DNA of 64,000 nt, taken from positions 4,154,001 through 4,218,000 of the forward strand of contig JAOVFP010000001.1 in the NCBI GenBank assembly GCA_025738555.1, read 5' to 3'. The translations under genes were made by a program, and so were the position numbers. The notes under the pieces are model-generated. The model was given only the letters and a program-made list of their open reading frames with translations. It searched no databases and had not been told where the DNA came from. The DNA comes from Cyathus striatus. Taxonomy: Eukaryota; Basidiomycota; Agaricomycetes; Agaricales; Nidulariaceae. Position 1 is the stretch's first letter, and each line of letters opens with the position of its first letter. Shown in pieces: positions 24,111 through 32,781 of the stretch.

Positions 24111-24820
24111 TATTTTTGAACTATAATACTGCAAGAGGTAGCTTATATACTTACCTTCTCACACACCACCACTGCCACCTCACGGCATAGCCATCTCGCA
24201 CTCTGTCACACCATTGTTTGGTGATCTCTAGATTACAGCCACCTTTCAACAGTCTTAATTTACCAGCTAGCCACACTATTTATGGTTTTATAGCACTATT
24301 TGCCTGGAAACATAGTGTATGAATGCATACTTGGAACCACTCATCATGCATGTTGAATCCTTCAATAGTTGTGCACTGCTTGCGCTACATGTCGAATGGA
24401 GTCTAGTGGACCTGCCTTTGTCATGCTAACCATGATAACGATGAACATGTATATTCTCCATGTACTACCACCCACCACCCACCACCCACTATGTACCAAT
24501 TTGTCCACCCTCGTCTTCCCCAGACAGACGCCGACTTTCTTTATGCCCACTCCCTCCAGCGCTCCCCACTAGCTATGATGTCTCCTTGTGCATTGGCTGT
24601 ACAGAGTTGAGTCTAATTCCTTGGAGGCTCTCGTATCAACTTTTGGTGACTTTCCTGAGGGCTGCTGTGTTTCGTAAGTCAGTTTGCATGCTCCTGCTAG
24701 TGCTCAGTACTCAGTCATCTAGTACAGTATTCCTTCACAATACAGATCGCACGGCCATGCTTGTGTACACTCCACAGCAATATGAGTTGTAACAGTTGGA
24801 CATTTTGTCCTATTCAGTAG
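24111..24820. other. Stretch without a recognisable gene
   Basis: It contains a small (CCCACCA)n microsatellite at about 24466-24488. Open frames here are short and lack motifs. I see no hairpin copy and no terminal repeat. Confidence 0.45.
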
Positions 24821-25613
24821 TTGCGCAGCTTCTTGGATGGAGTCGAGATGGACATGGTGCTACGTTATTTACTCGGCTTCAATACACATACACTCGTTAC
24901 TCCCATGGCACCATCAACATTCTGGCTCATTATATATGAAGGCGGCATTGTATACAACAACATGAACCTGAGTTTTATTACCAAAAAATGTGTGTACACT
25001 CAGTCGTGCTCCCGGCACCAACGACACTGGCATCACACCATCACCAACACCATACATTCTCAAGTGTGGTGTGTGTGTGTGTACACTCAGTCATTCCCGC
25101 GGCACTGTCAACACTCATCGTCATGGCATCAAACAGGCCAGACAGGCCAGTCACTGCACCTCAACATTGTTCACACTCTCAGTGGTGGTAAGTGCCAACC
25201 TAATGTATTTTTCTTCAACTTTTTTACTCATTATTGGTCATTTGACATGTAGATCCATGTACTACATGTTCAATTTGATTGCCGGTTGCATGAATGAAGA
25301 TGAGAGGGAGTACATTTATCATATCACCAGACACACTGTAGAATGCCATGAATCGTGGATCGACAACAGCATCGAACACTGGGTTGTTGTGTAAGTCTAC
25401 ATACATTACAGCTCTTGCATGTTTTGACTGACAGTAGATGCATTCTTCAGGTGTGCATATCACAACAGTGAAAGTGACAGTCGATGTCACTACACCATTC
25501 ATGGCTTCCTAGTGAATGGTCGTGTGTGTGCTACATTGCACATATACTCAGAATGGTGCTCTCGACTCTACTTGAACAAGGGTCATACTTGGGGGAAGCG
25601 CCGTGGCAGGTGA
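24821..25613 (+). CDS. Unrecognised spliced candidate gene of the 19 kb element
   Basis: Coding-like segments are separated by plausible introns: MRSFLDGVEMDMVLRYLLGF (24821 on), MNEDEREYIYHITRHTVECH followed by ESWIDNSIEHWVVV (25290-25390), an intron with GTAAGT and CTTCAG borders, and CAYHNSESDSRCHYTIHGFL running on to a TGA at 25611. The last two fit together in one frame and look protein-like (mixed polar residues, conserved-looking Cys, His and Trp). I cannot assign a family. A dinucleotide GT run and a partial duplication of TGTGTACACTCAGTC (24992 and 25077) lie upstream. It may be a remnant. Confidence 0.3.
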
Positions 25614-25969
25614 ATGAAATTCTCTATGGAATGTGTACCACTTTGATGAATTATTGCTACTCTTCTTGCACCTAATCTTATACTGTACATATAGTTGTAA
25701 CCTTTGTCTTTGATCAATATGATATCTTGCAATGTACACTGCTAAAAATAGTTCCAAGAGGAAATCCATAAATGGAAAATAATCATGAGATATAAACCAG
25801 ACAAATTACTGAAATATTCTTCATAAGATCATGATTTATCTGAAAGCAATATACTGAAGATATTTAAAATAAATCAGCCACCCCCTGCAGTGTAACATAC
25901 ACATTTTGCACTTAAATGTACCACACATATGAAAGTAATGACATTGGTGTTTTAAAGTATATTAGTGCA

Positions 25970-26165
25970 CTGGAATGTTGGGAAGTTCTTTGGAAGTTCT
26001 GGAGGTGTAAGTACACAAAGAACCAGTATGCTAAAGAACTTCCTCAAAAAGTTCCTAGGATGCTGGGAAGTTCAGGTGTAAGTATGTGAAAGAAGTAGTA
26101 TGCTAAAGAACTTCCTCAAAAAGTTCCTAGGATGCCAGGAAGTTCTTTGATGGGAAGTTGAAACT
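25970..26165 (-). repeat. Right subterminal GAACTTCC-rich repeats
   Basis: GGAAGTTC and close variants recur at about 25979, 25991, 26075, 26138 and 26152, with GAACTTCC in the opposite sense at 26036 and 26107. A 71-bp tandem repeat contains AGTATGCTAAAGAACTTCCT and CAAAAAGTTCCTAGGATG (26027 and 26098). The arrangement mirrors the left end of the element (7430-7640). Confidence 0.6.
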
Positions 26166-26342
26166 TACAATGAACACATTCAGCATAGATGTACTGCCCA
26201 ATCCATTCCTAATATGGATTTAGCAGGTATGAACTTTAAGTGACCTACAGGGAAGGGCCCCCTTGAGGCCATTTCTTTTAGTTGAGTAATACCCCCTGAA
26301 GACCCTTCCTGTGGGTCAGATGGCGGTGCCTACAGTGTATCT

Positions 26343-26566
26343 CAATAGCAACCTTACCGCATTACCATCCCATTGCTATAGCAGACCATGTTTATCCATT
26401 CTTCAGGATGAAGACTTTTCACAGGCAATTCAGCTGCATTTACAAGAGATAGCAAAAGATGGATACATACAGGCACAGGATATTTGTGACTTCATTGAAG
26501 ACTCAGAAGATATGCAAGCCAAACTTGAGGATATGTGGTTTGCATGAAAAACCATTAGCCTGAGCA
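26343..26566 (+). pseudogene. Middle fragment of element B transposase
   Basis: It reads NSNLTALPSHCYSRPCLSIL and QDEDFSQAIQLHLQEIAKDG, then YIQAQDICDFIEDSEDMQAK. This is the segment expected directly after the helix-turn-helix part seen at 7.3 kb and before the catalytic domain. A TGA at 26545-26547 interrupts it (MWFA, then KTISLS). A solo LTR follows at 26567. Confidence 0.7.
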
Positions 26567-27332
26567 TGTTATATCCATGTCCGGATACATCGTGCCAACG
26601 TTCCCACGTGACCTTCTAACATACCCGGTCCGTTCCCGGAACGTACCTGCTTCGGGTTTACACTTCCCGATGTTCCTGCCCGGGAATGTACCTGGAACCC
26701 GTCGGGTTTTCTATCAGATACTTCGGATACGTACTTTCTCTTATGATGGCCTCACTGTGTCATCATTCTATTACTCCTCTCTTCCATTCCTACTTATACA
26801 TTTCATTATGGCCTTTGTAGATTAGTTCCTTATTCTTCATTCTGAGCGCGTCATTTGTGCCCCTACTCTGCTTTGCCAAGACTTCATTTCCTACTTACTC
26901 CTTTGACTTGTCCTTTGTATAATACTTCTACATTCATATCTACAGGTTCCTACTTAGTATAAGTAGTCTTCCAGATGTAATAGGTAGTCTTCAGTATTCG
27001 TATCAACTCTGTACACTTTCTTCCTACACTAAGTTCTGAAACCCACTCCGGGTTTTCCTTCGGGTTTCTCTCCCACTGCCTAGTGTAGTGGCGAAGCCCT
27101 CTCTTATACTCTGGAACGTTTCCTTACATTGGATATTGTCTGTTGTGAAATATGAACCATTCCCTGGGGATATCCAGGCGGCACAGCACATACGCTGAAG
27201 CCACGGTTCACTTCCGCACTTCCACTCTCGTTCCCATACCCGTACTCACTTCGGGTTTCCGTTATAGTTCTCCCACGCCCTCTGGGTGTCGTCGCATTCG
27301 TTTCCCAGTAGGAAGGGAATCGGTATGTAACA
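26567..27332 (+). repeat. Solo LTR, 766 bp, inside element B transposase
   Basis: It begins TGTTATATCC and ends GTATGTAACA, flanked by the direct repeat GAGCA (26562-26566 and 27333-27337). TG..CA ends, a 5-bp duplication and absence of internal coding indicate a solo LTR. Removing it with one GAGCA rejoins KTISLS to STAKWWLGMHGWWYSKKANG, the order expected in the transposase. It has internal GGGTTT/CTTCGGG-rich segments (26650-26715 and 27045-27080). Its sequence is not related by eye to the LTR at 19.56 kb. Confidence 0.82.
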
Positions 27333-27337
27333 GAGCA

Positions 27338-28690
27338 CAGCAAAGTGGTGGTTGGGAATGCATGGCTGGTGGTATAGCAAGAAAGCAAATGGAATGTATG
27401 TTGATGGGCATGAACGACCAGACAACATAGCCTATCATGATGGATTTGCAGATTGCTGGGAAAGATGTGAAAAAAGAATGTTTTTGTTTGACAATGATGG
27501 CAAACTCATTCACATACTGGAAGGTTTCCCTATTCCATCTGGTCAATGTTTTCACTTGATCCCCATTACCCATGATGAATCAACATTTTATGAAAATGAT
27601 AGGAGAAAGAAGTGCTGGAGTCATAAGTCAGACAAACCAACACCACAGAGGAAGGGGGAGGGAACATCAGTGATGATATCAGATTTCCTGACCAGAGAAT
27701 GGGGGAGACTTATTCACACGGATCTGTGAGTTCAATCTCTGAGTCATCAATCAATTTTCTATTTTTAGCTCACTCTTCTTAGGGAAACTGGTGAAGTCAT
27801 GGATCCTTGTGTTGTGTTCAAAGCTGGTAAAGAATGCAATGGATACTTTTCTTCAAATGATCTTCTGAACCAGGTGGACTATGCCATTGATGTATTTGAG
27901 GCAAAAATAAATGGCCTTGCAACTGGTCTATTTTTATTTGACAATGCACCCAGCCATCAAAAGTGTGCAGCTGATGCCCTTTCAGCAAGGAAAATGCCAA
28001 AGTGCCCTTCTGAGACCTGGACACATCACAAAAAAGGCCCAAAAATGTGTTCAACATTCCTCCCAAATGGTGAAATACAAAGCTTTTATTATGATGAAGA
28101 TCACTCCACAATGCCTGGATGGTTCAAAGGTATGGAACAAATAATTCACGAGCACAGCTTGTGGCCAGAGAACAGTTTGTGAGCTCAGTGTGATGGCTTT
28201 TGGTGTGAAATTGGCTGGACAGATTGCTGTTGTAGGTGGCTTCTTTTCACACAGCCTGACTTTGTGAATCAGAAGTCTCATTTGGAAGAGCTTGTAACCT
28301 TGCATGGTCATATTTGTGATTTTTATCCAAAATACCACTGTGAGCTGAATTTCATAGAGCAATACTGGGGTGCAGCAAAACTTCAATACCATAACAGCCC
28401 TCCAACCTCAAACCAAGATGATATGATTAAGAACATATTGCATTGTCTTGATGATGTTCCTTATGTCCAAATAGTTAGGTATGCATATTTATTCAAATCT
28501 GTGGACTAAGTAATAACTAGTAACTATGGATAGATATGCAAATCATGCTGCTAGGTTTATCTCTGCTTATTGAGCTGGGCTGACAGGAGTTGAAGCAGCG
28601 TGGGCAAATTGCAGGTACCATAGTCATTGAAAACTACCACCTGAAATTGTAGCTGCAGTGAGGAAGGAGGTCGCGGCATCCAGTAGCTAG
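27338..28690 (+). pseudogene. Catalytic domain of element B transposase
   Basis: It reads KKANGMYVDGHERPDNIAYH, HDESTFYENDRRKKCW, KGEGTSVMISDFLTREWGR, an intron with GTGAGT start (about 27728-27785), then KAGKECNGYFSSNDLLNQVD, GLFLFDNAPSHQKCAADALS and KYHCELNFIEQYWGAAK. The DDE triad of an IS630/Tc1-type enzyme is visible as the Asp in THDES, the Asp in LFDNAPSH and the Glu in NFIEQYW. A frame change occurs near 28180-28260, stops occur near 28570 and 28629, and coding similarity ends at TAG 28688-28690, about 120 bases before the terminal repeat. It is the C-terminal part of the gene begun at 6253. Confidence 0.82.
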
Positions 28691-28852
28691 GCTCTTAGTG
28701 ATTTCTGATGACATAAATTTTTTTGTTTTTTCACATCTCACATTTGGCCGCTCTTGGCACTTACATAATATGCTTATATAAGGGTGCTGGAACTTAGTGA
28801 GCACAACCTTACTTAGGGTCTGTTTGGCATCCATAATACGGTTGTATTCTAA

Positions 28853-29910
28853 GGGTCTGTTCAGTAATAGTATTTCACGACAGCAGACTCAAGACCAGAC
28901 TCACTTAGAGCTTGCTGACCTAAGAGTAACAGTGTGACCTAGTGTTACCATGGCTCAGCTAAAAAGCTGTGAGCTGTTAGAGCCAAACCAAATTTTAGCC
29001 AGACTGAGCCATTCTAGCGAGTTCACAGCTAAAAGCTGCACCAGGGTCCAGCTGCTCCTGTCTTTCATATCCAGAACAACAAATGTTTGATATCATCTCG
29101 CAATGTTTTGAGCTCATGTAAGTGTCTATTTCCCTCATATTTAAGTTATATATAATGCTATAGTTATAGCAAGTGTGCATTTAACATTTAAGTGAATAAA
29201 TCATGGTAGGGTGGGCTTGAGCTTGGGTTGAACGGAGAGGCACTCAGGAATGATTATGTAACTTGCACTATTGCCCTTGCTTATATATATTGATTGGTAT
29301 TAAATTTAAGTAGTACATAAGTTCAACATGCACACAAATTTGTGCAAGCCCATTCTATCAGTCAGAATTGAATAGAGCTTGAACCACCTCTAAACTGAAA
29401 TGATGACTTTGTAATAGTCAAATAATACATGTTACTCCCATAATATATATACCATAAATATATGTATTTAGTAATTTATCAAGCATATAACTAACATACA
29501 ACTTGCATGCAACAGTGCTATGTGGACTAACTTCAATAAATAAGGCTGGTGTGGAAATCAGTATATAAAATTAAAATAATAATACAGACAGACTATATCT
29601 TAGTTTAATTTTTGAGCTTTCGAGTACTTTACACTTGCAAAGGTCATACGTCCTCACTGTAACGAATTGCCAAAAACATCAGCTCAAAGCAGCGAAGCCA
29701 CTTCAAAGACATAGCCGATAACTCGGCTCAGTTACGAGGATGTAAGAATTCCTAAGCCATATGAAGCCGAAGCTGAGCTGAGCCAAGCTGAGCCGTGGCA
29801 ATGCACCTGTATTACAAATTGTCGCTCTCAGTTCTCTCACGTGAGTTTCACTGTCACGCTCTTGCGGATCTCAGTCTGGTCTTTTTGAAATACTGTTACC
29901 GAACAGACCC
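28853..29910. mobile_element. PIF/Harbinger-type MITE, 1058 bp
   Basis: The ends GGGTCTGTTCAGTAATAG and, inverted, GGGTCTGTTCGGTAACAG pair over about 25 bp. The flanks are TAA on both sides (28850-28852 and 29911-29913), the 3-bp duplication typical of PIF/Harbinger. No transposase is encoded. Inner GCTGAGCC-type motifs recur near both ends. A second, unpaired end of the same type (TTAGGGTCTGTTTGGC) lies just to the left at 28814, directly after the TA flank of element B. Confidence 0.8.
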
Positions 29911-30187
29911 TAAGCTCATGATGAGAATATTAACGAAGCTGCAGATCCTTGCTTTGAGTACAGGAGTCACTAGTTACTCAGTCAATGGTGACGCGTGACG
30001 TGCAGATTACAATTGTCGTGTTGCAAGTAAGTAAGTAGTTTGTTTACATGATAACAGATCCGAATAGACTCAAATCGCAAGTGAGCCGCCCGCCTCGCGT
30101 TGATTTGGCAGGGAATAATCGGAGCTGGCCCCAAATTCCAAAGTCTTGCATTCCAAACATGCCACAACACTTGTCTGTTTCACCACC

Positions 30188-30532
30188 ATGGCCATCGACG
30201 AGGAGAAGACTGCTGCAATTAAAGGCATGCATCCTTGATTGCTTTTGCATCTTCCAGCATTGACGTTTCTTTCTAGCTATGTACAACGCAAAAGACGAAC
30301 AATTCCGTGAGAGTTGGGTACGCGCCATGGAGGCACGCATTGTTCGTGAAGAGTTGCAGAAGTGCCAGCAGGCAGAGGGTGTTAATCACCTAGAATCTTG
30401 CAAATGGCTTGCGGAGAAATATCTCCAGAAGTTGCGAGAAAATAAGGTATTATTTTTGAATATCACTTATTGTCCTTGGTTGACCCTTCGGACTCTCAGG
30501 AACAAGGATACAAACCTGTAGACTCATTTTAG
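30188..30532 (+). CDS. Complex I 12 kDa subunit (NDUFB10-like)
   Basis: Three exons (30188-30224, 30277-30446, 30500-30532) give a protein of 79 residues. It contains ESWVRAMEARIVREELQKCQ and the twin-Cys segment EGVNHLESCKWLAEKYLQKL, matching the CHCH-like pattern of NDUFB10 and fungal 12 kDa subunits of NADH:ubiquinone oxidoreductase, a membrane-arm accessory protein facing the intermembrane space. It ends EQGYKPVDSF. The first intron starts GC (GCATGC...TTCTAG), the second GTATTA...TCTCAG. It is shorter than metazoan NDUFB10 but similar to fungal forms. It is the first housekeeping gene after the transposon block, with the Harbinger MITE ending only 277 bases upstream. Confidence 0.75.
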
Positions 30533-30995
30533 ATATGTGTGCGGCTTCGCTTCCTCAGGATTTCTACATAAGATGCATTCCTTTGACATAGAATGTTTCA
30601 AGCTAGGCTTACTTGATTCGGATGTCGTAGCTCGATGCAGTCGACTTTCTATGGCAGTGTATCTGACGTCTTGCATACATTGTGCATTATATGTTATATA
30701 TCAATCTCAGGAATTTATTACAAGAGTGCAGCTTGAATAATGTCCGCAAGTAATAAACCCACTGTTACCACTTGGATGCCTGTAATACAATCTGCCGTCA
30801 CTTTTACAGCTCCAGATGAGCTAACCATGGGTCAAGACTTGGATGTATATTCATTATAATAACTACTTACCTTGATGTAGTTCCAGCTGTAGGGGAGATC
30901 AAGGTCTGGCTGCTGGATATAGTTATTTGTGATATTGTCTGAGAGGCTTGATTTCCTACGAGAGCGAACGTATTGGTTGCCCTAGTTGTGTTGGA

Positions 30996-32177
30996 TTATA
31001 AAGTCCACATCATACCACCTAAAACGTGAGATAAGAACAGTTCATCCTATTGGTTATAAAAATTGAATAAGCCAACATTTATACTTCAGGGGACAGATCC
31101 CACCTGCCAAGTTTCGTTTAGGTGTCCTAAGCTCGTATAGAAGCTTCGTCCGGAAGTTCTACCGCCCTCCACACCAGCATCATGTGTTTGAAAAAGCTGT
31201 ATGACACATTAGTTAGTAAAGCTACTGATTACTGATATACACCGTCTGTATCTAGTGGATGGGGACGACCTTGGTTGAAACCCGTCTCTGTTGTCTACAG
31301 ATATTGGTTAATTCGTCTCACTATCTGTAAGGGTTCGCGCACCGGTAACTTGATTCATTAGCTGCTAGCACCACGGTCGCCCCGATATCTCGAGGATCTG
31401 ACTGAAAATTATACCTAAGTATCTCACATTATTAGAGCCATATAAGTACCACAATATATACTTCCTTACATTTGTCCTTCACACTCCATTCGGAGGGAAG
31501 CACACTGGTACTCGGATGCGTGTTGTCAATGATATTAACTGTCTAAAATTAAAAAATTAAACGTTAAACACTGATGTAGGGGTCAGAAAATCATGTAGAC
31601 ACAAAACATATACTTACATACCGCATTCTGTAATAGAGGATGATAGTCAAACAGGGCACCTATATCATAGAGCAACCGTTTAGAAGCCATAAACAAATAA
31701 GTTATGGAAATTTTACCAAGTTCTAGTTGATAGAACGTATCATTGCGGAGAGTATCACTTGCTGAATGGATCGCGACGAAGTTACCTCCAAAGTTGAGGT
31801 ATTTTTGAAACGCAGTCTTGCCATTTGCGTCGAGAACTGTACGTCAAACGCTCCATTTAGCGCCAGGATGATGCGTGTAAAGCTTTACCTTCTCCGGCAG
31901 TGCTTAGAAATATCAGAACGTCATATCCCGTCAACGTTTTGTCGCTAAATTTTGCTGGGTCTTCAGTATGGTCAAAGATCACATTAACGGAGGACGCCTT
32001 GGCTAGTAGAGCTTCCACTGCAGTGGGTATAAAATCATGGCGGAACCCAGTGGTTCGAGTATATACGAGTACGCGAGCAGGCGTTTGCGCAGAAGCCGAC
32101 ACAATTGCAAGACATACAATAGTGGAACTCAATAAGTCGCAAACACTTGTTGCTCGAACATTGGAGACTCGAGCCAT
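30996..32177 (-). CDS. Secreted ThuA-like domain protein, possibly damaged
   Basis: It starts at ATG 32177 with a signal peptide (MARVSNVRATSVCDLLSSTI..., cleavage likely after SASAQ, about residue 31). The ThuA-like glutamine-amidotransferase-type fold is indicated by RVLVYTRTTGFRHDFIPTAV, DVLIFLSTAGE, NFVAIHSASDTLRNDTFYQ, FDYHP and GRSFYTSLGHLNETWQ. ThuA-like proteins are associated with sugar metabolism in bacteria; the role in fungi is unclear. About seven exons are needed. Two oddities: the junction between 31470 and about 31410 cannot be spliced in frame with a normal acceptor, and TAA at 30996-30998 follows the last domain motif, although in-frame coding with a hydrophobic tail continues to 30718. 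It may be a recent pseudogene. Confidence 0.68.
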
Positions 32178-32781
32178 CCATGTGGTACACTGATGCCAAG
32201 TAAGGGGCAAGTGAAATTGAAGCGGAGCCTGAATATATAAGAAGGGTGGCTTGCAGGCAACTGGTGATGCTACAGCTATGTGTGCACATAATAAAGAATG
32301 TGTTTAGTTAAAATACTCCTTATTTCACAGATATCTCTATACAATCCTATTGTATGACTACATAAATTTGGATTATGAACCCCAAACTAATTCTCCACCC
32401 GCCTGTAAATTTAGAAGACGATTAAATCATCAATAAGTTTATAATTCTATTTTATACACTCCCGCCGTAATTCCATGAAAACGGAGACGGATGTTGAACG
32501 AATGAAACAGAAAACAGAATAAATAAGCTTGGCAATACCTCGGTTAATAATGACAATGTGAGATATGCAAGGATATCCAACATATCCAATCCATAGGATC
32601 AGCATGTAAAGTGGTATTTATATCTACAGAGATGAGAATTAGGGAGCTAGATAGTCGTCAGTCATTACATGATATCATAAGGTGCGATGCGGCCAGTGTG
32701 TACATATGTGTGTATCCAGTATTATAAGCAGAGAAAGCGCGTTGCAATCGAAGAGCGGGAGCGAGAGTACGCAACCAAAGA
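32178..32781. other. Intergenic: ThuA promoter and Hsp40 3' region
   Basis: Both neighbours are on the minus strand, so this holds the 3' UTR of the Hsp40 gene and the promoter of the ThuA-like gene. A TATA-like TATATAAGAAGG (minus strand TTCTTATATA) lies at 32232-32244, about 55-65 bases upstream of the ThuA start. Nothing else was recognised. Confidence 0.4.

Larger units (their letters stand above)
7361..26336 (+). mobile_element. Roughly 19 kb multi-gene KDZ-type element inserted in element B
   Basis: The interval lies between two coding halves of one transposase and is flanked by a possible target duplication GTATCT (7355-7360 and 26337-26342). Both ends are rich in GAACTTCC motifs and each carries a similar 55-bp direct segment starting AAGGGCCC (about 7386 and 26254). 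Inside are a KDZ transposase/Ulp1 gene, a minus-strand gene of a family I associate with KDZ elements, an orphan-family gene, one further candidate, and two hairpin-repeat clusters. Terminal inverted repeats are weak: the right end, read inward, begins ACTGTAGGCACCGCC, against TGACACCTCAGGCAGC at the left. Treating it as one element is inference; it could be two or more insertions. Confidence 0.6.
5840..28809 (+). mobile_element. Tc1/mariner-like transposon split by a 19 kb insertion (element B)
   Basis: The left end (5840, AGGTTGTGCTCACTAAGTTC) is matched in inverted orientation by the right end (to 28809), including the following CAGCACCC and TATGTAAGC-like stretch; both are flanked by TA (5838-5839, 28810-28811), the Tc1/mariner target duplication. 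Its transposase gene runs left to right in three pieces: 6253-7360, 26343-26566 and 27338-28690. These join in the right protein order once a roughly 19 kb insertion (7361-26336) and a 766-bp solo LTR (26567-27332) are set aside. Without them the element would be about 3.2 kb. Confidence 0.82.

Noticed and set aside
24466..25085. Possible regulatory meaning of the CCCACCA and GT runs
   Set aside because: Ordinary microsatellites; nothing around them suggests function.
5840..28809. Two independent Tc1-like copies at 6 kb and 27 kb
   Set aside because: Each has only one terminal repeat, the coding halves are complementary and collinear, and both outer ends have TA; one split element explains this better.
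1..30000. TET/JBP dioxygenase linked to the KDZ transposase
   Set aside because: Reported for some fungal KDZ elements, but I found no HxD...H 2-oxoglutarate oxygenase motif in any frame of the block.
30537..30740. Small plus-strand frame after the complex I gene
   Set aside because: No motif, and it overlaps the 3' end of the ThuA-like gene's tail on the other strand; likely chance.
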